Shown one piece after another: positions 57,899 to 64,000 of a DNA stretch of 64,000 bases (positions are counted from its first letter, which is position 1; each line of letters opens with the position of its first letter). Position numbers and translations under genes: made by a program. Source of the DNA: Burkholderia latens (GTDB taxonomy: Bacteria; Pseudomonadota; Gammaproteobacteria; Burkholderiales; Burkholderiaceae); NCBI RefSeq assembly GCF_001718795.1, contig NZ_CP013435.1, positions 2,852,001 to 2,916,000 of the forward strand, given 5' to 3'. The notes under the pieces are model-generated. The model did no database searches and was not told the origin of the DNA. It saw only the letters and a list, made by a program, of their open reading frames with translations.

Positions 57899-59722
57899 AT
57901 GACCCTGCCCTCGAAGATGCTTCTGAAGCGCCCCGCCGCTGCGTGCGGCGCGCGTGCCTTCCCGGTCCGCCGTGCGCTCGGCGCAGCGCTGTTCGCCGCC
58001 TGGACCCTCACCGCCCTCCCGGCTCACGCGCAAGGTCCGGCATCGGACGACACGGAGCCGCAGGGCGCGTTCGAACACGTCATGTCGGACGAGAAAAAGG
58101 ATCTCCCGGGCGTCCCGCTGACGAGCCAGATCGTCTATCAGGTGCTCGCCGCGGAGGTCGCGCTCCAGCGCAACCAGCCGGCACCCGCGTACCAGACCTA
58201 TCTCGCGCTTGCCCGCGACACGCGCGACCCGCGCATGGCGCAGCGTGCGACCGAGATCGCGCTCGGCGCGCAAAGCCCGGCCGATGCGCTGTCCGCAGCC
58301 AATCTGTGGCGCCAGTACGCACCCGATTCGAACCGCGCATCGCAAGTCGACGCCGCGCTGCTCGTGCTCGCCGGCAAGCCGGCCGATGCGCAGCCGATGC
58401 TCGCGCGCGAGCTGGCCCGCGCGACGGGCGAAACGCGCGGCCCCGCGATCCTCGCGCTGCAGGCGCTGCTGGTGCGCGGCTCCGACCGCGTCGGCGGCCT
58501 CGCGGTGCTGAAGGACATGCTGAAGAACGACATGAACCGCCCGGAGGCGCACCTCGCGATCGCGCGGCAGCAACTGGCGGTCGACGACAAGGAAGGCGCC
58601 GCACAGTCGCTGAAACAGGCGCTGCAGATTCGCCCCGACTACCTGCCGGCAGCACTGATGCTGTCGCAGATGGGGCCTGCGGAGCGCGCTGCCGGCATCG
58701 TGTCATTCGAGAAATATGTTCAGCAGAATCCGAAGTCGCGCGACGCACGGCTCGCGCTGTCGCAGCTCTATCTCGCCGACGATCGCCTCGACGACGCGCA
58801 GAAGCAGTTCGAGACGATGCGCAAGCTCGATGCGAAAGATCCGACGCCGCTGATGGCGCTCGCGCTGATCAAGATCCAGCAGAAAAAGCTCGACGACGCG
58901 AGCGCGTACCTGAAGCAGTACGTGCAGCTCGGCGACAAGCAGCCGAACCTCGACGTCGGCCAGGGCTACATCTACCTTGCGCAGATCGCGATCGAACAGG
59001 GCAACGACGCGCAGGCGTCGCAGTGGCTCGACAAGGTCGACCAGACGAGCCAGCACTACCTGCCGGCGCAGATCACGCGTGCGCAGCTGCTGCAGAAGCA
59101 GGGCAAGACAGACGAGGCGCGCAAGGTGCTCGACGATCTGCCGATCAGCGATCCGCGCGACGCGGCCGTCGTCGCGCGCACCGATGCGTCGATCCTGTTC
59201 AGCGCGAAACGCTATTCGGAAGCCGAGGCGCGGCTCGGTCGCGCGGTCGAGGACTTCCCGGACGATCCGGACCTGCGCTACGACTACGCGATGGCGGCGG
59301 AAAAGACGGGCCACTACGCGACGATGGAAAAGCAGCTGCGCGAGCTGATCCGCACGCAGCCGGACAACCCGCAGGCATACAACGCGCTCGGCTATTCGCT
59401 CGCCGATCGCAACCAGCGCCTGCCCGAGGCCAGCAAGCTGATCGACAAGGCGCTGTCGCTCGCGCCCAACGACGCGTACATCATGGACAGCCTCGGCTGG
59501 GTGAAGTACCGGATGGGCGATTCGGCGGGCGCGGCGAAGGTGCTGCGGCGTGCGTACGAATTGCAGCCGAATGCCGAGATCGGCGCGCACCTGGGCGAGG
59601 TGCTGTGGAAGAGCGGCGCGCAGGACGACGCGCGCACCGCGTGGCGTGCCGCGCAGAAGCTCGAGCCCGACAACGAAACGCTCGTGCAGACGCTGAAGCG
59701 CTTGCAGATCAACGGCCTTTGA
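57899..59722 (+). CDS. Exported TPR-repeat protein
   Basis: The 607-residue product has a signal peptide (about residues 1-44, ending LTALPAHA) and at least eight TPR-like helical repeats through the rest, such as HLAIARQQLAVDDKEGAAQS, ARLALSQLYLADDRLDDAQK and NALGYSLADRNQRLPEASKL near the C-terminus. It is probably a periplasmic scaffold for protein contacts. Its stop overlaps the lolB start (TGATG), and the same pair is found in many betaproteobacteria, hinting at an outer-membrane lipoprotein or biogenesis role. The exact partner is unknown. Confidence 0.9.
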   Translation: MTLPSKMLLKRPAAACGARAFPVRRALGAALFAAWTLTALPAHAQGPASDDTEPQGAFEHVMSDEKKDLPGVPLTSQIVYQVLAAEVALQRNQPAPAYQTYLALARDTRDPRMAQRATEIALGAQSPADALSAANLWRQYAPDSNRASQVDAALLVLAGKPADAQPMLARELARATGETRGPAILALQALLVRGSDRVGGLAVLKDMLKNDMNRPEAHLAIARQQLAVDDKEGAAQSLKQALQIRPDYLPAALMLSQMGPAERAAGIVSFEKYVQQNPKSRDARLALSQLYLADDRLDDAQKQFETMRKLDAKDPTPLMALALIKIQQKKLDDASAYLKQYVQLGDKQPNLDVGQGYIYLAQIAIEQGNDAQASQWLDKVDQTSQHYLPAQITRAQLLQKQGKTDEARKVLDDLPISDPRDAAVVARTDASILFSAKRYSEAEARLGRAVEDFPDDPDLRYDYAMAAEKTGHYATMEKQLRELIRTQPDNPQAYNALGYSLADRNQRLPEASKLIDKALSLAPNDAYIMDSLGWVKYRMGDSAGAAKVLRRAYELQPNAEIGAHLGEVLWKSGAQDDARTAWRAAQKLEPDNETLVQTLKRLQINGL

Positions 59723-60339
59723 TGCGGATGCTCCCGATGCCTCTCCTGTCTTCCCGTGCGCGGCGCGCGCTGGCGGCGGCCGGCGCTGCGCTCGCGCTCG
59801 CCGGCTGCGCGAGCACGCCGCCGTCGGCGAATGCGCCGGGCGCCGTGCTGCAGACGGCCGCGACGCACGCCTATCACGGCCGCTTCGCGGTGCAGTACAA
59901 CGACCGCTTTGGCCGGCAACAGAACGTGTACGGCAACTTCGACTGGCAGGAACAGGGGGACGACGTGTCACTCGAACTGCGCAGCCCGCTCGGGCAGACG
60001 CTTGCGGTCGTCAAATCGACGCCGCAGGCCGCGTCGCTCGAATTGCCGAACCGCCAACCGCAATACGCGACGGACGTCGGCGAACTGATGCAGAACACGC
60101 TCGGCTTCTCGCTGCCGCTGGCCGGCCTGCGCTACTGGCTGCTGCCGACGGCGGCCCCGGCGACGCCCGCGCAGACGGTACGCGACCCCGCCGACGCGAC
60201 GCGCGTGAAGCAGATCCGCCAGGACGGCTGGACGATCGACTACCTCGCCTACGCGGACGCACCGGCCACCGGTGTCAAACGTGTGAACCTCGTGCGCGCA
60301 ACGCCGCCGCTCGACATCAAGCTCGTGCTCGACCAGTAA
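59722..60339 (+). CDS. lolB: LolB, outer-membrane lipoprotein receptor
   Basis: The 205-residue product is a lipoprotein (lipobox LAGC, Cys near residue 29) with the LolB fold: HGRFAVQYNDRFGRQQNVYG, SLELRSPLGQTLAVV, and GLRYWLLP. LolB receives lipoproteins from LolA and inserts them in the outer membrane. The ATG at 59722 overlaps the TPR gene; other Met codons at 59728 and 59737 are possible. ispE follows, an arrangement (lolB-ispE-tRNA-prs) typical of proteobacteria. Confidence 0.93.
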   Translation: MRMLPMPLLSSRARRALAAAGAALALAGCASTPPSANAPGAVLQTAATHAYHGRFAVQYNDRFGRQQNVYGNFDWQEQGDDVSLELRSPLGQTLAVVKSTPQAASLELPNRQPQYATDVGELMQNTLGFSLPLAGLRYWLLPTAAPATPAQTVRDPADATRVKQIRQDGWTIDYLAYADAPATGVKRVNLVRATPPLDIKLVLDQ

Positions 60340-60366
60340 GCACGCGAACCTAGCTCCGACCTACGC

Positions 60367-61248
60367 ATGACCGATTCGACCCGCTCGCTGCGCAACTGCC
60401 TCGCGCCCGCGAAACTCAACCTGTTCCTGCACATCACCGGCCGCCGGCCGAATGGCTATCACGATCTGCAAAGCGTGTTCCAGCTGCTGAACTGGGGCGA
60501 CACGCTGCACTTCACGCTGCGCGACGACGGCCGCGTCGCACGCGTCACCGACGTGCCCGGCGTACCCGAACAAAGCGATCTCGTCGTGCGCGCGGCCAAT
60601 CTGCTGAAAGCGCATACGGGCGCTGCGGCCGGCGTAGACATCGAAATCGACAAGCGCCTGCCGATGGGCGCGGGCCTTGGGGGCGGGAGCTCCGACGCGG
60701 CCACGACGCTGCTCGCGCTGAACCGTCTGTGGCAACTCGACTTGCCGCGCGCGGAATTGCAATCGCTCGCGGTAAAACTCGGCGCCGACGTTCCGTTTTT
60801 TGTTTTTGGAAAAAATGCGTTCGCAGAGGGTATCGGAGAGGAATTAGCTGAGGTAGAATTGCCGACTCGCTGGTTCCTGGTTGTGACGCCGCGAGTTCAT
60901 GTCCCAACCGCTGAAATTTTTTCAGATGAGTTGTTGACAAGGGACACAAAGCCAGTCACAATTGCTGACTTTCTTGCACGGCAAAACAGCGATGCGGGAT
61001 GGCCAGACAGCTTCGGCCGGAACGATATGCAGCAAGTTGTGACAAGTAAGTACGCGGAAGTTGCGCAGGTGGTCAAATGGTTGTATAATGTGACCCCCGC
61101 GAGGATGACCGGCTCCGGAGCTAGCGCGTTTGCAGCATTTCCCAGCAAGCACGAGGCAGAAGCGGCGAAAGCCAAGCTGCCCACCGGTTGGAACGGTGCA
61201 GTTGCCGAAAGCCTGAACGAGCATCCGCTCTTCGCTTTCGCGTCATGA
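60367..61248 (+). CDS. ispE: 4-diphosphocytidyl-2-C-methyl-D-erythritol kinase
   Basis: The 293-residue product is a GHMP kinase with the glycine-rich ATP loop [20 protein letters not shown] (about residues 98-117), the N-terminal substrate motif [20 protein letters not shown] with the catalytic Lys, and C-terminal [13 protein letters not shown]. It phosphorylates CDP-methylerythritol in the MEP isoprenoid pathway. The middle part of the gene (about 60790-61100) uses noticeably more AT-rich codons than its neighbours, without disrupting the frame. Confidence 0.97.
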   Translation: MTDSTRSLRNCLAPAKLNLFLHITGRRPNGYHDLQSVFQLLNWGDTLHFTLRDDGRVARVTDVPGVPEQSDLVVRAANLLKAHTGAAAGVDIEIDKRLPMGAGLGGGSSDAATTLLALNRLWQLDLPRAELQSLAVKLGADVPFFVFGKNAFAEGIGEELAEVELPTRWFLVVTPRVHVPTAEIFSDELLTRDTKPVTIADFLARQNSDAGWPDSFGRNDMQQVVTSKYAEVAQVVKWLYNVTPARMTGSGASAFAAFPSKHEAEAAKAKLPTGWNGAVAESLNEHPLFAFAS

Positions 61249-61301
61249 AGTTTTGCTTTGCCGGATGGCCTACGTGTCCGGTGAAGTTATCAGTTAAGTG
61301 T

Positions 61302-61378
61302 AGGGGAGTCGCCAAGTTGGTCAAGGCACCGGATTTTGATTCCGGCATGCGAGGGTTCGAGTCCTTCCTCCCCTGCCA
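61302..61378 (+). tRNA. tRNA-Gln (anticodon TTG)
   Basis: The 77-base gene folds as a cloverleaf with a 7-bp acceptor stem (AGGGGAG / CTCCCCT), anticodon stem CCGGA/TCCGG around loop TTTTGAT, anticodon TTG (reads CAA and CAG), TTCGA in the T loop, and an encoded CCA. It sits between ispE and prs, its usual place in proteobacteria. Confidence 0.98.
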
Positions 61379-61422
61379 AAAATTTTCCCGCATTTCCCGC
61401 CTAAGCCTGAAGCAGGTGCACG

Positions 61423-62385
61423 ATGAGCAGCCACAGCCATGATGGCCTGATGGTCTTTACTGGCAACGCGAATCCCGCGCTGGCCCAGGAAGTCGTCAAT
61501 ATCCTTGGTATCCCCCTCGGCAAAGCAATGGTCAGCCGTTTCTCCGACGGCGAGATCCAGGTCGAGATCCAGGAAAACGTGCGCGGCAAGGACGTCTTCG
61601 TCCTGCAATCCACGTGCGCGCCGACGAACGACAACCTGATGGAACTGATGATCATGGTCGACGCGCTCAAGCGTGCGTCCGCCGGCCGGATCACCGCCGC
61701 CATCCCCTACTTCGGCTATGCCCGTCAAGACCGTCGCCCGCGCTCCGCGCGTGTTGCGATCTCGGCGAAGGTCATCGCGAACATGCTGGAAATCGCCGGC
61801 GTCGAGCGGATCATCACGATGGATCTGCACGCCGACCAGATTCAAGGCTTCTTCGACATCCCCGTCGACAACATCTACGCAACGCCGATCCTGCTGGGCG
61901 ACCTGCGCAAGCAGAACTATTCGGATCTGCTCGTCGTGTCGCCGGACGTCGGTGGCGTGGTTCGCGCCCGGGCACTCGCGAAGCAGCTGAACTGCGATCT
62001 CGCGATCATCGACAAGCGTCGCCCGAAGGCGAACGTCGCCGAAGTGATGAACATCATCGGTGAAGTTGAAGGCCGCACCTGCGTGATCATGGACGACATG
62101 GTCGATACGGCCGGCACGCTCTGCAAGGCCGCGCAAGTGCTGAAGGATCGTGGCGCGAAACAGGTGTTCGCGTACGCGACGCACCCGGTTCTGTCGGGTG
62201 GCGCCGCCGAGCGTATCGCCGCGTCGGCACTCGACGAGCTGGTCGTCACCGATACGATCCCGCTGTCGGCCGAATCGCTGGCCTGCTCGAAGATCCGCTC
62301 GCTGACGAGCGCGAGCCTGCTGGCAGAAACGTTCTCGCGGATCCGCCGCGGCGACTCGGTGATGTCGCTGTTCGCGGAATCCTGA
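61423..62385 (+). CDS. prs: Ribose-phosphate pyrophosphokinase
   Basis: The 320-residue product has the PRPP synthase hallmarks: [20 protein letters not shown] near residues 38-57, the ATP-binding [15 protein letters not shown], and the PRPP-binding loop [13 protein letters not shown] (about residues 223-235). It makes PRPP from ribose 5-phosphate and ATP for nucleotide, His and Trp synthesis. A terminator follows at 62416-62443. Confidence 0.98.
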   Translation: MSSHSHDGLMVFTGNANPALAQEVVNILGIPLGKAMVSRFSDGEIQVEIQENVRGKDVFVLQSTCAPTNDNLMELMIMVDALKRASAGRITAAIPYFGYARQDRRPRSARVAISAKVIANMLEIAGVERIITMDLHADQIQGFFDIPVDNIYATPILLGDLRKQNYSDLLVVSPDVGGVVRARALAKQLNCDLAIIDKRRPKANVAEVMNIIGEVEGRTCVIMDDMVDTAGTLCKAAQVLKDRGAKQVFAYATHPVLSGGAAERIAASALDELVVTDTIPLSAESLACSKIRSLTSASLLAETFSRIRRGDSVMSLFAES

Positions 62386-62415
62386 TCGCGGAACGATACG
62401 ATTTAGCATGCGCGG

Positions 62416-62443
62416 AAAGCGAAGCGGCAACGCTTCGCTTTTT
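62416..62443 (+). terminator. Rho-independent terminator after prs
   Basis: AAAGCGAAGCG-GCAA-CGCTTCGCTTT (62416-62441) is an 11-bp stem with a GCAA loop and T run. Confidence 0.9.
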
Positions 62444-62483
62444 GCACAATCGGACGGGATAGACGAAACCCCGTTCGTTTCAT

Positions 62484-62513
62484 CGGGGGCCGCCATTTCG
62501 CCGGCCCCGTTTT
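62484..62513 (+). terminator. Second hairpin with T run, in front of rplY
   Basis: CGGGGGCCG (62484-62492) pairs with CGGCCCCG (62502-62509) with one bulged G, followed by TTTT. It lies only 35 bp before the rplY start, so it may act as an attenuator in the rplY leader or back up the prs terminator. Confidence 0.55.
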
Positions 62514-62547
62514 ACTGCCTGGTCGCGGGCAGCAATCGGAGAATCAC

Positions 62548-63156
62548 ATGAAAGTCGTCGCTTTCGAGCGCCAACAGCAAGGTACGGGTGCGAGCCGCCG
62601 CCTGCGCAACGCCGGTAAGACCACGGGTATCGTCTACGGTGGCGAAGCAGCCCCGCAAAAGATCGAACTGGATCACAACGCGCTGTGGCACGCACTGAAG
62701 AAGGAAGCCTTCCACTCGTCGATCCTCGACCTGGAAATCGCTGGCCAGTCGCAACAGGTTCTGCTGCGCGACGTGCAATACCATCCGTTCAAGCAACTCG
62801 TGCTGCACGTTGACTTCCAGCGCGTCGACGCGAAGAAGAAGCTGCACACGAAGGTGCCGCTGCACTTCCTGAACGCCGAAGTCAGCCCGGCAGTGAAGCT
62901 GTCGAGCGCAATCGTCTCGCACGTCGCGACGGAAATCGAAGTCGAGTGCCTGCCGTCGGCTCTGCCGGAATTCCTCGAAGTCGATCTGTCGAAGATCGAA
63001 GCAGGTCAGTCGGTGCACGCGAAGGACATCGCACTGCCGAAGGGCGTGACGCTGGTCGCGCACGTCGACGCGGAAAACCCGGTCGTCGCATCGGCGACGG
63101 TCCCGGCTGGCGCCGTGTCGGACGCAGCAGGCGAAGGCGAAACGCCGGCTGCGTAA
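62548..63156 (+). CDS. rplY: 50S ribosomal protein L25/general stress protein Ctc (long form)
   Basis: The 202-residue product has the L25 5S-rRNA-binding domain at residues 1-95 ([30 protein letters not shown]) and a TL5/Ctc beta-domain after it, ending in an acidic Ala/Glu tail. It binds 5S rRNA on the 50S subunit. GGAG precedes the ATG. It lies between prs and pth, the common order. It is the long form rather than the single-domain E. coli form. Confidence 0.97.
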   Translation: MKVVAFERQQQGTGASRRLRNAGKTTGIVYGGEAAPQKIELDHNALWHALKKEAFHSSILDLEIAGQSQQVLLRDVQYHPFKQLVLHVDFQRVDAKKKLHTKVPLHFLNAEVSPAVKLSSAIVSHVATEIEVECLPSALPEFLEVDLSKIEAGQSVHAKDIALPKGVTLVAHVDAENPVVASATVPAGAVSDAAGEGETPAA

Positions 63157-63204
63157 GCGGCTGCCTACACGCCATTCGATCCGTTTCACGAAAACGGTCG
63201 ACGC

Positions 63205-63235
63205 AACCCGCCGCGGCTTGCCCGGCGGGTTTTTC
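63205..63235 (+). terminator. Rho-independent terminator after rplY
   Basis: AACCCGCCG (63205-63213) pairs with CGGCGGGTT (63223-63231), 9-base loop, then TTTTCTTTTT. Confidence 0.9.
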
Positions 63236-63276
63236 TTTTTCTGCGCCCAGGCGGCCGCTGCCGCCTACGAAACGTC

Positions 63277-63876
63277 ATGATCAAACTGATCGTCGGCCTC
63301 GGCAATCCCGGGGCGGAATACACCGCGACGCGCCACAACGCCGGCTTCTGGCTGATCGACCAGCTTGCCCGCGAAGCCGGCGCGACGCTGCGCGACGAGC
63401 GCCGCTTCCACGGCTTCTACGCGAAAGCCCGGCTGCACGGCGAGGAAGTCCATCTGCTCGAACCGCAGACGTACATGAACCGCTCGGGCCAATCCGTGGT
63501 CGCGCTAGCGAGTTTCTTCAAGATCCTGCCCGACCAGATTCTCGTCGCGCATGACGAACTGGATCTGCCGCCCGGCACCGTGAAGCTCAAGCTCGGCGGC
63601 GGCAGCGGCGGGCACAACGGTCTGAAGGACATCTCGGCACACCTGTCGTCGCAGCAGTACTGGCGGCTGCGCATCGGCATCGGTCATCCGCGCGACCTGA
63701 TCCCGGAAGGCGCACGCGCCGGCGCGAAACCGGACGTCGCGAATTTCGTGCTGAAGCCGCCGCGCCGCGAGGAGCAGGAGGTGATCGACGCGTCGATCGA
63801 ACGCGCGCTCGCGGTGATGCCGATGGTCGTCAAGGGTGAGCTCGACCGCGCGACGATGCAGTTGCATCGCAACTGA
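63277..63876 (+). CDS. pth: Peptidyl-tRNA hydrolase
   Basis: The 199-residue product has the Pth motifs [19 protein letters not shown] with Asn10 and catalytic His near residue 20, [26 protein letters not shown] and [12 protein letters not shown]. It recycles peptidyl-tRNA released early from the ribosome. It follows the rplY terminator by about 40 bp, so it needs its own promoter or read-through. The last 124 bp of the window after it hold only the ribosome site (CAGGAGCC) of a gene beyond the right edge. Confidence 0.97.
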   Translation: MIKLIVGLGNPGAEYTATRHNAGFWLIDQLAREAGATLRDERRFHGFYAKARLHGEEVHLLEPQTYMNRSGQSVVALASFFKILPDQILVAHDELDLPPGTVKLKLGGGSGGHNGLKDISAHLSSQQYWRLRIGIGHPRDLIPEGARAGAKPDVANFVLKPPRREEQEVIDASIERALAVMPMVVKGELDRATMQLHRN

Positions 63877-64000
63877 TCCGCCCGCAACGGCATGCGGCAG
63901 CGGACCGCCCGGCCGTCACGCGCGGCCTCGCCGTGCCGCGCAACTGCGCACTGCAACGCCGACATGCGGTAATCTGGTCGTTTTTTGCCCGTCAGGAGCC

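Overview
The window looks like one contiguous piece of the main chromosome of a Burkholderia, most probably a Burkholderia cepacia complex member. The base composition is very GC-rich, third codon positions are almost always G or C, the housekeeping proteins are betaproteobacterial in type, and gene blocks such as mutM-mutY, ssb-MFS-uvrA, kdsD-kdsC-lptCAB-rpoN-hpf-ptsN-hprK-rapZ and prs-rplY-pth are typical of the group. There is no prophage, insertion sequence, CRISPR array or rRNA operon. One tRNA gene (Gln, TTG anticodon) is present.

Layout. 1-5.3 kb, minus strand: HIT protein, DUF971 protein, ubiE, a Tim44-domain membrane protein, ubiJ, ubiB and a truncated TPMT-type methyltransferase, a largely ubiquinone-related run. 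5.4-9.4 kb: one very large FAD/iron-sulfur 2-hydroxyacid-type dehydrogenase. 10-12.4 kb, plus strand: ilvA and queF. 12.5-16.8 kb: a compact D-amino-acid module (RidA, N-acyl-D-amino-acid deacylase, RpiR regulator, and a divergent PLP-dependent D-amino-acid deaminase). 17-25.2 kb: assorted accessory genes (DJ-1 family, MFS efflux pump with MarR, EcsC, esterase, CHRD protein, class II aldolase, phospholipase-D lipoprotein). 25.3-29.4 kb: lldP beside a decayed lldR remnant, an M48 lipoprotein peptidase and small unknown proteins. 29.5-33.7 kb: phaB, phaA-type thiolase, phasin and a ParA ATPase without ParB. 34-41 kb: ssb, MFS, uvrA, an AI-2E family permease. 40.9-46 kb: purU, Nudix, LysE, apt and a KefB-type antiporter on the minus strand. 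46.2-55.4 kb: the LPS-transport / sigma-54 / PTS-Ntr block on the plus strand. 55.5-57.5 kb: mutM and mutY (GO repair). 57.9-64 kb: TPR protein, lolB, ispE, tRNA-Gln, prs, rplY and pth.

How the genes work together. The LPS block makes Kdo precursors (KdsD, KdsC) and drives LPS export (LptC, LptA, LptB); the same strand continues with sigma-54, hibernation factor, EIIA-Ntr, HPr kinase and RapZ. The D-amino-acid module can free D-amino acids from N-acyl forms, deaminate them, and hydrolyse the reactive imine with RidA. The PHB-type genes supply and consume acetoacetyl-CoA and coat granules; no PHA synthase is in the window.

The least explained item is a 284-bp stretch at 57551-57834 between mutM and the TPR gene. 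It is built entirely from abutting inverted repeats: an outer 31-nt pair enclosing three hairpins with no unpaired bases at the junction. Other items worth a second look are the orphan ParA beside the phasin gene, the truncated lldR fused to the lldP leader, a perfect palindrome between the RpiR and deaminase genes, an orphan strong terminator at 22381-22407 that may end a small RNA, and a possibly leaderless kdsD transcript. Start sites were chosen by reading upstream ribosome-binding sites; no database search was possible, so family names rest on recognised motifs and context.
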